The position numbers and the translations under genes were made by a program. The notes under the pieces are model-generated. The model was not told the DNA's origin. It did not search any database and worked only from the letters and a program-made list of their open reading frames with translations. Shown here piece by piece: positions 48,847-60,627 of a DNA stretch of 64,000 nucleotides. The stretch lies in assembly GCA_018257865.1 (NCBI GenBank), contig JAEUBA010000002.1:1-64000 (forward strand). The letters run 5' to 3'. Every line of letters starts with the position of its first letter. Position 1 is the first letter of the stretch. Source of the DNA: Stereocaulon alpinum. Its lineage: Eukaryota; Ascomycota; Lecanoromycetes; Lecanorales; Stereocaulaceae.

Positions 48847-50220
48847 TTGTGTTCGCCACATTCCGCTCATCCCAGGTCCATGGGTTCACACACTCACAAA
48901 GGTACTAATTGCGAAAACGACTTATCGGAGGAGCGATGGTGCGGAAAATGCTTTCTGGCCTTTCCAACTTTCAATGACCGCATCGAACACGTCAGAAGAT
49001 CAAGATTGCATCATGCTTGTCAATATTGCAACTACTTCGTTGACTTCGATAACCAGGCAGAGCTCTCAGCGCACCAGCGCGTCGCCCACTTCACATCCCA
49101 AGAGACCCCTCGTAACAACCAAAAAGACAGCCAAGTCGCCTGTATCTACTGTCCGGAGATTCCTATCTTTAACGACCTAGCTGACCTCGAAAGTCATTAT
49201 CTACAAGTACATGCCACCTGTCGAATTTGTGGTAAAGTCAACGTCTTACAGGACCTAGGATGGATGGGCCTCCACTATCAAGTTGAGCATCCTAAATGCG
49301 AGAAGTGTGCGGATTCGCAGCCTTTCGAGGACTGGGATCAGCTTCACGCTCATGAACGCCGCGAACATGGCTTCTTCGGTTGTCCAATCTGCCTGATCAA
49401 GCCTCAAATACCTTGGTCAATGAGTGAGAGATTCCATATGGATCATTGCCACTTCCCAAATCCATGCAATGATTTCTGTCGCGCAAACAATATCAACGCA
49501 AAGTACTGTTACCTATGCAGAGATGCGTTTGAGACCCCCCAACTGCAGAAGAAGCATCTCGAAGAGAAGCACTACTGCAACATATGTGCGGATTATGCTT
49601 CCGAGTACCATGATCGTATTGATGCACACATCAAGTACTGTCGAGGGGAAACGCCGCACGAGTATGACCCATTTCAGCGGGCGCGAGGAGGACATAAGTC
49701 CAGACAAGAGGAAGGAATGTGGGCGTGGCCACGGCACTCCGATGAGCAACCATTCAGCCGGGAAAGGGCACAACAGAAAGCCAGAGATGATACTACGGGC
49801 CACTCAACTTCGCATAGCGACTCCAGCTATAAGCAGGACCCGTTCCGCGAGCAGCAAGAACAACAAAGAACGAAGAACGAGAGGGGACGAGGTTCCAGAC
49901 GAGAACATAAAGCTACAAGTCCACAAGCGGAGCCACCTGCTAACATTTACGAAATTCTAGGCGTCACGCGCCAAAGCTCGCTCGACGAGATCAAGCGGAT
50001 CACAAGAGAAAAGCGGATCGCAACACATCCTGACAAATTAAAGCGCGAAGGGCTCTCGAGAGCAGAGAAGGATATGATCGACGAGGTGGCAAAGATGGTA
50101 GGATGGGCAGCTGATATCATGCTTGACCCAGACAAACGGCGCCAGTACGATATGGAAGTTGACGCGTGGCGGATGCAGCACGGCGAGTATGATGGTAGGC
50201 AGTGGCCAAGTGGTTTGTAA
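48847..50220 (+). CDS. C2H2-like zinc-finger protein with C-terminal J domain
   Basis: A single open frame of 457 residues. Residues about 30-270 contain a series of CxxC...H units (for example CGKCFLAF, CQYCNYF, CIYCPE, CRICGK, CEKCAD, CPICLI, CYLCRDAF, CNICADY), many followed by spaced histidines as in degenerate C2H2 fingers. Residues about 275-360 are charged and low in complexity. The last roughly 90 residues form a J domain: NIYEILGV at 366, HPD at 394-396, and DPDKRRQYD, the usual helix IV ending. There is no Gly/Phe region and no DnaJ cysteine repeat, so it would be a class C J protein that recruits Hsp70. Nucleic-acid binding by the fingers is inference. A second Met, in MGSHTHKG (residue 12), could be the start. 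Confidence 0.85.
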   Translation: MCSPHSAHPRSMGSHTHKGTNCENDLSEERWCGKCFLAFPTFNDRIEHVRRSRLHHACQYCNYFVDFDNQAELSAHQRVAHFTSQETPRNNQKDSQVACIYCPEIPIFNDLADLESHYLQVHATCRICGKVNVLQDLGWMGLHYQVEHPKCEKCADSQPFEDWDQLHAHERREHGFFGCPICLIKPQIPWSMSERFHMDHCHFPNPCNDFCRANNINAKYCYLCRDAFETPQLQKKHLEEKHYCNICADYASEYHDRIDAHIKYCRGETPHEYDPFQRARGGHKSRQEEGMWAWPRHSDEQPFSRERAQQKARDDTTGHSTSHSDSSYKQDPFREQQEQQRTKNERGRGSRREHKATSPQAEPPANIYEILGVTRQSSLDEIKRITREKRIATHPDKLKREGLSRAEKDMIDEVAKMVGWAADIMLDPDKRRQYDMEVDAWRMQHGEYDGRQWPSGL

Positions 50221-51144
50221 GGGATACGCTAATTTTATACTCAGTAGATCCTCAGGAGTATTTAGTTCTTACTTTAGCGGCCTTGCTATCGATGGAAGAA
50301 ACGCTCATTTATAGACGATGTCCACCTGCACTTGACTAATTGATCCTCTACGCCTACTCCTGAGCAGCATCATACGTCATTGTACTTGAACCGCGAATGA
50401 TATCTCTGGGAGTCGCATTTTGTAAAAGGCGTATCTCAGAGAACAAGTTGGACCCCTCCCCTTTTTATTGTTTGTACAAGATGTGTGAAGCTGAACTCCC
50501 GCACGGAAATGTAGCAGTACACAGGGCTGAAGCTCGAAGCATTCACTCAATTAGCATGGAGTCCACTTGCTCAGCCGTGGAAGGCCTCGAATGCGTCACC
50601 ACCACGTCTACATCTGCTGGGGCCGCCCCAACAGGCCTCTGCAGAGAGCCTAGAGCTGGCCGCCTAGGGGGCAGGCTTGCTCCTCAGCGTTAGCGACTTT
50701 CATTCAACTGTAATAATGGAGCCGAGAATTACACCAGTGTTCGATATTTCTAGACTGCTCTGAGCATGTTGTTCACCAATCACAGCTCTACTGAGTCGAA
50801 ACATTCGATTTTTTAGTTGACATTGGAGTTTAGACCTAGGTGAATGAAACTCTCATCTGTTCTTGTGAAAGCTGCTACAATCATGGCTCAACATAGGACA
50901 ATCAATAGGCAAGGTGATGCTTGCGGAGGGTGCTACATGCGACGCAGGTGTTTAACAACGTGGAGGTCACCGATCACCAAAGGCTTGTGCAACCGAGTCT
51001 TGTATCCTTGGAACAAGGTCTGCACTACGTGCCAAATTCATGGTCAATCTAGCGGCAAACTTGTTAGACTCCGCTAGCTCTACCTCCACAATCCGTCGAT
51101 CAGCAGATGACATATCCCGGAGAAACCTCTCCCCTATCTCCATA
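50221..51144. other. Convergent intergenic region
   Basis: Lies between the ends of two convergent genes. Two small open frames, 50,397-50,693 and 50,844-51,077 (both plus), have no recognised domain. The second is 77 residues with seven cysteines and a short hydrophobic start (MKLSSVLVKAATIMAQ), so a small secreted protein is conceivable but not supported. Transcript ends of both neighbours must lie here. Confidence 0.5.
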
Positions 51145-53112
51145 CTATCCTGTCACATCTAGAGGAGATGTGCAGCCATATGCATTGAGCTGAGGTATTG
51201 AATATATGACGATCAAATTCTCCACCGCGGCCCAAATTCCTAGACCCGCAGTAGCCAATGCACCAAGGAAATAGATAATATTCCATATGTTGAGGTACCA
51301 GTTCCCAGCCATGAAACCTCGCATCAAGCGTTTGACGCCCGTATCGTAGAGAATAACATTGCCTGTGGCAGGGTCAAAACCCTCCCCCGAGCGGAGCGCG
51401 TTCTTTTTGATGTTGTACAAGAGGTGCAGGAATGGCGGGAACGTGTAGGTGAATTGTAGGATGCAGACAGCAGAGACGATGGCGGTAAACCCGGAAAAGT
51501 CTGGAATAGCAGCTCCGATAACGTAGGCAATGGACCAATACACAGGAATAATTGCCACCCACAACCATTTGCCCCTCGACGTAGTCAAAGGTGGTGCTCG
51601 GAAGAATTCGACAGCGATGTTGTTGTATAAGACTAACGCATTGGGTCAGTAATTCAGAAGGCGCGCAGGAATGCGTTCAAGTTCACCTTTAACACCAATG
51701 TTACCATACAATGCAGCTGCAATGAGCGCACTAACCATAGCCAGCACGTTGCCCACAGTTTGCCAAGAATAACGCGAAATCCCCAAGTACGATGGGTTCT
51801 GCAGATATTGCCCTTGATAAGCGTACATGAAGAGCCCGTAGAGCATGTAACATATATAGATGAAAAATTGCGCGCCCCACATGCCCTTGATGAAGTCGTG
51901 CGGATGCTTCATTTCGGACATGAATTCGACGAAGATCATGCAACCACCATACGCAAAGACAGCTTGCATTAATCCATTGACTGAAGCGCCAAAGTTGGAA
52001 GGATCAGGTAGGCCGGCAGTATGTTGGATAGGTGGAAAGACGCCATTTGCATCGGCAGTTACTAGAGTTGGGTTGATACCATAGCCAACGGACGAACCGG
52101 CGGCTGAGTACAATGGAGGAGAGTGTGCGACGAATCCCATGGTAAGGAAGATGATAAGGAGGTTTATCCACACTGCGGCATTTGCGAGCCAGCCAAACTT
52201 CTGCAGCGTTCGAATCTGGCCAACGAAGAAACCCGCTATTCCCCAGAGCAAGCAGCAGATAGCATAGCAGAGCTTGAATTTTACGGCCTCGGACAAGGCT
52301 TCGCCATTCGAGATAATGATCAAGGCGACACTGGTAATGAGCTGGATCGATAGAAGGATGTTGAACAGGTAGCGAGCCCACTGGCCATAGAGGCGGAACC
52401 CCATATCACCGTAGTTCTTGAGAGGATACTGGTATGAATCGAGACCTGAACGAAATGCGGCATCAGCAAGAGCTATTGACTTAGTCTTCAGAGTCGCGAT
52501 CTCACCCATAAACATTTGCCAGATTAACCAGCCAGACACGCCAGCCATAATTCCAAAAACCGTATAGAGGGCGACTCCTGGCCTGGACGGACTGTGAGCA
52601 TGATCGATACACTTGCAAGTTCTGGGGCTGGCTCACCCCCAACCAGTTGATGCAAAAGCGTAGGGAAGGCCAAACGGACCGAGTATGTCTGTGGTTATGA
52701 GATAGAAGATGGCGCTGGCAGTAGCTGTGCGAACGGCTCTGGAAGCATTCGTCCATTCCTCGTCGGTCACAGATGCGCGACGAATAGGATCTGACGTATT
52801 TACATCGGGCATGAACGAATCCCGAACTCTTTCTTCAGAACGTTCTTCAACTCCTGTCCCCGACTTGCTGGGGAAGATGGTAGAAAGGACGCCTCGAGAT
52901 TGTCCACTAGAAGTAAGGCGATGGTGTTTCTTCTCCTCGGCACGAGTCTGCTGCGCGAAATAGTAGTACTCTTCAAATGAGACGGAAGGATCGTGAAGAG
53001 CGCGCATCTGGGGACGAGTGTAAGCTAAAACGCCCTGGCCACCGAATTGACCCTTCTGATCGGGGAGACGAGGGTCGCCGCCATCGAGGGCCATAGTCCC
53101 AACTTTCGCCAT
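51145..53112 (-). CDS. Amino-acid transporter, AAAP (Aa_trans) family
   Basis: Three exons on the minus strand: 53,112-52,637, 52,582-51,687 and 51,632-51,145, giving 619 residues. Both introns are 54 bp, start GTGAGC and GTGAAC, and end in CAG and TAG. Splicing restores a continuous ASTGWGPGVALYTVFGIMAG segment and GNIGVKVLYNNIAVEFF. The first roughly 150 residues are hydrophilic (with EEYYYFAQQTRAEEKK), followed by about ten or eleven hydrophobic segments in the pattern of fungal neutral amino-acid permeases of the Mtr type, with the family's early FGLPYAFASTGWG element in TM1. It should act in the plasma or vacuolar membrane as a proton-coupled amino-acid carrier; the substrate is not predictable. 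A longer frame upstream to 53,220 exists, but MAKVGTMALDGGD at 53,112 is the more typical start. Confidence 0.9.
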
Positions 53113-55415
53113 GTTTCCTAGGTGTGAAGGATGGCAATTCAGTCTGGAGAAGTTGCGAAGACTCTCGTGAGGTTGGCAAGATGCGCAAGGGGATAGAACC
53201 GATACTAGAACATGCTTCAAGAGCGGGGAATGCAGGCGGATTTATTGGAAACCAGGGTAGGTCCGTTCCGAATATCAGACTCGGAATGGACCTTACGAAT
53301 GACTTGTTGGAAGATCTGAAGCGAAACAGCGTTCCCGAATCCTGATAGCTTGGCCTTTCACAACCGCGGGTCATGACAGAAGAAGAAGGAGTGACCGTCT
53401 ATCTCGATAGATGCGCTTACTCCTCGCTTTCGACCTTCCTGATAGAGTATCGTGTGCGAAAGCTTATCAGTCGACTTGCAGGTGGTGTCGGCACTTGTGA
53501 TAAGCAGCCTCTGTGGTCATGGTAGGGTCGCGCAATCAATTGTCCCTTACACAGTAGAGAAAGCATTAGTTTTAACTTGGCTGAAGCCATTTTCTTGGAA
53601 GGCAGGCCCGTGCAAATTAACGCCTTCGGCGTCTACGACCCAAGCAATTTGGCGCCATGGATTGTGAACTTGGATGAGAATTGACTTGTGGTCGTCCTAG
53701 GAACCTGCCTTCCAAGTTGCATTGTTGAATTGTAGGGTTGTAGTGCTAAGTCGATCGTGGGGACCGGAAGGACCGGAGGGACTCGCGAGCAGGACGGGTA
53801 AGCACAAGGAGTGGGGCGACTGTTTGGAGAATTGTGGAATTACCTGATAGGCGAGTGAACGATATGCAACCCCAGCGTACTGAGGGAGTTGCGTCGGCAA
53901 TAATTGCACCAACAAGAGAACAAGGGCGGCAAACCCTGAGCAGCCAAAATTTCTTGGCGCATGGATGCGCTATCAGAGTGTTCACTTCTCCCCGTGTTCT
54001 AGATAAATGCATGCTAAGCCGATCGCAGGTTTCGTGGCCGGCTCTTGATGATTGCCATTGATTGCCCTTTCTCACCATCGTGACTGGGTTTCCTGGCATC
54101 ACTGTCACCTGCCAGATCCCATCGTCTCAATTTCCGTATTATCCATATCGAAAGGTAGAGCATCTCTTTTGTCAGCTTTGTCCCCCAGAAGTCCCTTATG
54201 AATGCCTTTGCATATGTTGTGTGGATGTTGAGATTCAATCGCGGTCTCTCAACTCCTCGAATGGACTGGGGTAGGTTATAGCTTACACGCTTGCCCTGTT
54301 CCTCAATTTCTCGATTGGCGATTGTGCAGGTCGGTAACTCAGATACGCAGTAGATTTCAATTCGTGAATCGGAGGTTGACAGGATCTAGGGGCTGCCTAT
54401 GGAGGAGCCAATGCTGAGGACCGCACACACAAGCATCGCTCTTTAGGACCTGGCCTCCTTGATATGACCCAGGCCTCGCAAGATGATATCCCAAGCATGG
54501 CGCCAAGACTTCCGTAAATGTGAGACGCTTCAATTCCTGCCATCGTATCTCTTCATCGTCAGTCGTCCACAGGGTTTCCAAACACACAATATAGCTAGGG
54601 AATTCGAGTCCTTTATCACAGCCGTCATGAAAGTCGACCGAGCCAAGCCAACAGCCGCACAGCGAGGTGCAGCGGCTCGAACTTCCGACACACAGCGGCG
54701 ACCATGGGATCGACCAAGTATTGTTGATAACTACGATGCTCCCTTGAACTGCTCTACAAGATGGAGCTATTACGCCTAAGCATGTGAATCATCTCAATAG
54801 CGCTGTTGGTGCTCGTAGAAGCACCGTGGAGCCAGCATCTGCTCGATTTTTACCATAGAATAGGGTTCCATGCATTGCAGTGGTCGGTACGCTTATGACT
54901 CAATCCAAGAACGGATTCAAACTGAAGAGGCAAAAGCACAGATCGTGACAACTCCACCAACTACTCGATCATCGAGTACCTGCAGGACAATGAAAAGTCC
55001 GATTGACGCTGCTGACGATCCGCCTCGATCCTTCCGTTCCTCCTCACCTCTGCCCGCCGAGCTCTGAAGTATCTCCGGCCAGCTATCCATCCCTTGCACT
55101 GTTGACTGTCTTATTGGAAGTCATACTGTACCATTATAGGCGCTGATGCTGGTTGCGTGATGTGCAGACTGTATCCTAGGATTGTCCTCTCAGAGTCTTC
55201 CCTGAGGCAGGCTTTGATAGATGATGTATGTGTGGACACGGCCGGGTGCGCAAATCCGTCTTACATGTCAGTAATGGTTTACTAAGAATGTTCACTGGGT
55301 CGGCTACTTACATCGCTTCCGATCTTAAAGTATTGTGGAGTTGGTGGATGCCAAACATTGTATATGTTGAGAACTATTAGTTCGCATTATCAATATTCGA
55401 AAGGTCCCGAGCAGA
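53113..55415. other. Long intergenic region, no supported gene
   Basis: About 2.3 kb with only short overlapping open frames on both strands, none over 133 codons and none with a recognised domain. Composition is normal. The left end must hold the promoter of the transporter and the right end the 3' region of the histidine kinase. Fragments of decayed genes or a non-coding transcript cannot be excluded. Confidence 0.5.
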
Positions 55416-58400
55416 TCATTTAGCAGGCAAATGAGCCGCCAAAGTCTGTCCAAGTCGATCCAGTGCGAGCGGTTTCGTTAGAAAATCATCCGCGCCAGCG
55501 TTCTTGAATAGCGCCTGTGCCTCTTTGCTCACGACGGCCGTTACAGCGATGATGGGTCTCCTTCGAGACAGCGTCCCCACTTCCTCCATTGCACGGATCT
55601 CCCTTGTGGCCGTGACTCCATCCTTTCGAGGCATTGATTGATCCATGAGGATTGCATCAATCGTAGCATCGTGCTCCGCAATCTGTTGAATGGCATGTTC
55701 ACCATCGTCTGCGGTCACTACCTGGTATTTCAGGGCTGCCAGCATTCTTTTGCCGAGCTTCTGGTTAATCTAGAAGAGATGCATAAGTTGATGTTTCCTT
55801 GAGCATAAGGACAAAGAGCATTACCGGATTGTCTTCGACTAAGAGTATCACAAAGCGTTCTGCGGCCTCATCTTCTTGAAGTGTCTCCTTGACATCGTGC
55901 TCCACAATATCAACCGTAGGAGCGAAAGTAACCGCTTTCTTCATTATGGAATTAGCAGGCTCGCTGGTTGTGGCGATGCGCTGCTCAAAAGTATGCCATA
56001 TCAGCGGCTTTGGGATGGCAATGAAGTGGCTGGCGGACATGACCTGAGGTATTTGCTTTAGCGAATCTTGTGTATCACATGGCACCAGAATCGGCCATTG
56101 GTCCTGCTTCAAGAGTTGTTGCAGATGCGTAGGATGATTTTTCAGAAACGGGATGTCCGCCCATATGTACTTCCATTCGGAACCGGAAAGATCAGAGAAA
56201 TCCTCGACAACAACCACGTCACATCCGAAAACGTCCCATGCCTCTCGTAGTCCTTTTGCCATTCGTTCAGTGGTAGCGTGGAAGATTGCAATCCTTGGGC
56301 GCTCCTCCGGACGATCCTCGATATCTTGTTCATTGCTGGATCGCTGCACAGGTATGGTAACTATAAATGTACTGCCAGTCGGCTCGGCGCAGACTTCCTC
56401 TGTATCTGAATGGAAGCTCTCAACTACGATGGTGCCTTGCATCTTTTCCAAAAGTTGCTTGATAATACTTAGGCCCAGCCCTGTGCCTCTTTGTGAGCCT
56501 CGAACCTGAGCCTGGGTGAAGGGTTCAAAGAGTCGAGGCAAGAACGAGGATGGTATGCCCAGTCCGGTATCCTTGACCGTGGCGATGAGCTTGTCATCAC
56601 TCATCTCTATGAGTAGTAATATATAGCCAGATCTGGTGAATTTGAGTGCATTAGAAAGTAAATTCATGAGTATGCGATGGATGTAAGTTTCGTCTAAAAA
56701 GAGTGAGTGAGGAACGTCCGGCGATACGACTACCATGAGATCTACTTCGTCTGCGTCGTCCCGGTTTGGTAAAAGCAACAGGATCGATTCGCAGACAGTC
56801 CTCATGTCAAGGGAGACAGGACGACATGCTGCCTCTGCATGCCGATCGAGTTTTGACCAGTCGAGTACGTTGTTGGTGACTGTAGGCGTCAGTACAGCAA
56901 TCAAACACAAATAAGGGCAACTGACTCAATGATAGTGTCTTTGTAGCATGCTGGATAGCGCACAGAAGCATGCGACCTTCTTCGGTCAGCTCAGTACGGG
57001 AAAGCAAGTCGCTGTAACCCTGCAGATGATGAAGCGGTGTTCGTATCTCGTGAGAAGCAGAAGCAATAAAGTCACTTCGCGTTCTAGCAGCTTGCTCGGC
57101 ATTCTCTTTCTGGGCTATAGTCCTCCACAGCTCTTTTCTTGTCATGACGATCTCGGCTAGCTTGTTACGTGAGATCGTTGCGACATGTGCCAGAAGAAGA
57201 TTTGCAGCGATACAGGTTATGATTGCAATGGTGGCAATGGCGGCGGGGAGAGCAGGTGGGTAGCCTCTGGACTCGGAAGGACCGGTGCGAGACCAAAATG
57301 TTACTGCTGCCATGCCTGTGTAAAGCCTTTAGCTATTGAGTGGTGTCAGGTGACAGGACATGCATACCAGTAAAGTGCATCGCCGCAACACCGGTACTTG
57401 CAACGACGGAAAAGAGACATTGTTGGGCGAAGTGAGTCTCTATCTGCGACATCAGGATGACGCCAACAACACAGACTGCCCAACTGATCAAACCCGACGG
57501 AACCACTAGGGCAGGGTTCAGTGTAGCATGTCCCTCGGGTATCCGCAGCGCGGCAATACCGACGTAGTGCATCCCGCTGATGGCAAGCGACCATAGAAAG
57601 CCCTTCACCACGTTTCTGCGCGTGCTCCCTGCGTACAAAATCTCACTCATTGCAATAAATGCATTCTTTGCAGGACCTGTGCCGTGGTGAGCAAGATTTG
57701 TAATATTCGCAAGCGCATGCGAGCTTTGAGTTGACCCCATGAAGGATGAGGATCGACGCGAGTCTGAGAAGTCACTAGACGGCCTCGATGCCCCAGAAGA
57801 AGGTTCTGGAAATTCGTGAGCCTGATCGCTATGAGCTGCTGCGTGGGCATCAAGCGATGGAGTGTCAGGTCCGGCACTAATCTGAAGAGAATGGTCTTCA
57901 TTTCGTTCAAGTGACTGTCCTTGAAGCAAACCGACATGTTCCACATCTTCCTCGTAATCGCTGTACACAACGTCCTCCTCAACAGGCCTCGAAAGCGGCT
58001 CGTGACTGTTCTTCCAAGCACCTGGGTCATATTCATACACCGTAGACTTTGACGAGAACCTCCTTCTCCTTGACCGTCTCTTCTGACGTCGCCCTCGACG
58101 GTACCTTCTCCAAAGTAGGTCGGACGCCAAAGCGGCAAAGGTGAAGAAAACGGCGAGTACAGAGCTTAATATCGTCAGGGGCACGTTTATGCCAATTGCT
58201 AAATCGAGTTCGCATGCGAGCATGGCGACGAAGTGGAGGCTCCAGATAGAGCAGAAGCCAAAAGTCAGGCTCCCCAGCACCGCCCAGATCAGTACGCTTG
58301 AGAATTTTACAGACATACGCGCTTGACACATGCTACACAAGAATCCATCAGCATTGGTACACAGCTTGCCATGTAGATATAGCGAGGGGTTACAAACAGT

Positions 58401-58528
58401 TGTGTCGAAGTAAAAGCTCCCAAGAGCGATATGGCGATTGACGCAGCGATCATCCCCTTGTTCCATTGCGGCTCCAGTTGACGCAACATTGCCTTCTCTC
58501 CAACGGCGGCGGACAATGTTGGATCCAT
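55416..58528 (-). CDS. Hybrid histidine kinase with MHYT membrane sensor domain
   Basis: Five exons on the minus strand: 58,528-58,398, 58,332-57,368, 57,315-56,926, 56,879-55,825 and 55,769-55,416, giving 964 residues. Introns are 65, 52, 46 and 55 bp; the first uses the less common donor GTTTGT. The N-terminal membrane part carries three MHYT-type repeats with histidines near residues 77 (WSLHFVAM), 299 (GMHYVGIAAL) and 363 (AMHFTGMAAV). In bacteria such domains are proposed to sense O2, CO or NO through bound copper. Then come the H-box ASHEIRTPL (His454), N-box LMNLLSNALKF (about 565-575), G1 DTGLGIP (about 599) and G2 GTGLGL (about 627). A receiver follows with VEDN (about 843-846), phospho-acceptor Asp890 in LMDQSMP and Lys946. 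Residues about 690-800 look like a second, degenerate receiver without the Asp. All catalytic residues are present. An alternative start is at 58,540. Confidence 0.92.
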
Positions 58529-59691
58529 CGTCGCTCTCACTGGTTTGGGTATTGCACGCTACGCTGGTACGCCCATCTATCGTGTGTAGAGATCCTGGTG
58601 CTGGGGTAGGCTTTGCTCAAAGGTAGATGTCATGGCAGGGCTCTGCTCTTCCTGTATGCTGCTGTGACCTGGACCTTCCAAGCACGTCCATTGAAGAAGT
58701 GACCGCTGTGCCACTGATCTGTGAATTGGAGTCAGGGAAGAAAGCGGTGGAGAACATGATGCCGCGAAGATGATGTCTTCTGGGCAAACGATGGGGGCAA
58801 GTCCAAGCGCGCTTACACCTGTCTACCGTAAGAGGCTTTAAGCCTTTGTGGACCGTGGCTGTCAATAATTGAATGTGGCTAGCTGCTTTCCCTTTTAGGC
58901 GATGACATCATTTCGGCTTGGCGGTCTTCAGAAAGATCATTCACCCTCCAAGTACCCCACCGAATTATCACCTGCCAATGCTGGCCTTGCAACATTGTTG
59001 GGAAACGCCTAGAGCGGCTCCTAGGCTGGGGCGCCCGAGCGAACCCTGAAATTCGTCCTGAAACAAGAGCTGCAATCGCTGCATTCAGTGCTACAGATCT
59101 GTTCAACATTTGTCGGTAAACCACTACGAAGCTCCTCTTTTAGAAGCTTTCACGCCTGCAAATAGGACTATAATAGGCAGATACGCTGCTTCAACTAGGT
59201 GGACAACCGTAATGTTGGTCAACCAATACTCCAATTATTTTGTAGCGAAGATTCTGCACCTTTTGACAATACTAGAGCGGCTTTTTCAGCTTTCTCGCTC
59301 ACGACCATACGAAGATGTCAATCTTTTGTACAGCCTAGAGTACCACATCGGACAATTCAGACCGAGAAGAGCTGCGATATTTCCTTTAAAGGCAAGATTG
59401 GAGTCGCATTACAGGAGATCACCACTCAATTCATCTCGGACATTTGCCATTTCGTACATCATCTGAAGGTCACTTGTGTCTTTCCAAGTTCCAATTGATC
59501 CGGGAACCTCTAATGTTTGGTTGTATAGTCTTTTATTTGACCATATAGACTGCTAGCGGTATGCGGTTTCAGCGATGTTCCGTTCTCACTCCTCCCCACC
59601 CAGTTTTTCCGGGAGATACGGTAGGAGATACGAGGGTGTGAGGTGGCGCGCCCAGGAGAGAAAGGTATTGATGGGCAGAATGAAGGCAGAC
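58529..59691. other. Intergenic upstream of the histidine kinase
   Basis: About 1.16 kb with the promoter region of the kinase at its left end. An open frame of 118 codons (59,110-59,466, plus) and others of similar size show no domain, no signal peptide and no obvious codon preference. I do not call a gene here. Confidence 0.5.
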
Positions 59692-60627
59692 TCAAGGCTG
59701 GGAGGGGTCCTCATCAGGTGAGGAAGGGTATGTATGTGTTACATTGTGCAACAGAGGGAGCGGGTCGCTGCTCTGAAGACAAGGGGGTTGTACCTGAAAG
59801 TCGTGGTGCTCCGGAGGAGTGAGGTGCTTATTATCAGGGGTATCTTGTTCGGCGTCGGCAAGGGGTGCATCTTCTTTGTTGAGGTACTGCGGTGGAGTGG
59901 GGTGCTTTGGAGGGGTGGGGTGCTGCTGCTCGTGTAACGCAGCTGCCTGTGATAAGCCGCTGAGCCACTCATCGATGGTAGGTGGCTCTTGACCATACCG
60001 TCGGGCATTGTTTTCTTCGCCCTGCCTCAAGCGAGCAAAGGTATGTCTCTCCATATTACGCACATAATGTGATGTGTCCGACGCTTTCTCTTCAAGGTGC
60101 TGCAGTCAAGCTGGAGCGAGAGTTTTCTGATGCTTGGCAAGCTCACCTTTTGCGAAGATGCTAAAGGCATCCCTTTCCGCTTGCCGGCAACCTCTACATG
60201 CTGCGATTGGTACTCCTTGTTTCTTCTTTTCTTCTTTGAGTCAATAAGAGATGTAGAGCTGCTCCCTCTGGTCTTGAGCGTGGAGCTTCTCTCTGAGCTC
60301 TTCGGAGTCGAATATGCGATCTGCGTATTAGCCCATAATCCGTCTGAAATACGGAAGTTCACAAAAGGGACAGGTGCTCTAGGGTGCGCGAGGGAGGCAA
60401 TCCCTATGGACGCGCTGTAAGCAGCACGGAATGATCGCCACAGCTTGATGCTGCTCACCAGCAGCGACAAAGTGGTTCGCAAGGCCTAGTGGTATACAGC
60501 AGAGGCAGCGCTCCCCCTTATCGCGAATGATGTTGTCTTGTATCTTGGGTGCTGCCCGCGTCTTATGACTTTCGCGGGCGTAAGTCGACAGACGCTTGGC
60601 TTGGATGAAGTGTCATTGGTCAGCCAT
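59692..60627 (-). pseudogene. RING-finger protein pseudogene with five in-frame stops
   Basis: One minus-strand frame runs 312 codons from ATG at 60,627 (MADQ) to a TGA at 59,692. It contains a RING-like cysteine/histidine series: ERCLCCIPLG, AIIPCCLQRVHRDCL and STCPFCELPYF. It is broken by stops at 60,613-60,615 (TGA), 60,379-60,381 (TAG), 60,328-60,330 (TAA), 60,241-60,243 (TGA) and 60,106-60,108 (TGA). The last 124 codons are open and proline-rich, with HPTPPKHPTPPQ. All five stops can arise from C:G to T:A changes; the TAG and TAA fit CpA-to-TpA. Fungal RING proteins of this form are usually ubiquitin ligases. Introns could hide some stops, but I see no splice pair removing the one inside the RING motif. 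Confidence 0.65.

Noticed and set aside
50844..51077. 77-residue cysteine-containing frame as a possible Zn2Cys6 or small secreted protein
   Set aside because: Cysteine spacing does not fit the fungal binuclear cluster, and the hydrophobic start is short with no convincing signal cleavage site.
53746..54108. 120-codon minus-strand frame
   Set aside because: No recognisable domain and strongly overlapping frames on the other strand; treated as chance.
59110..59466. 118-codon plus-strand frame
   Set aside because: No domain, overlapped by another frame of similar length, and unsupported by context.
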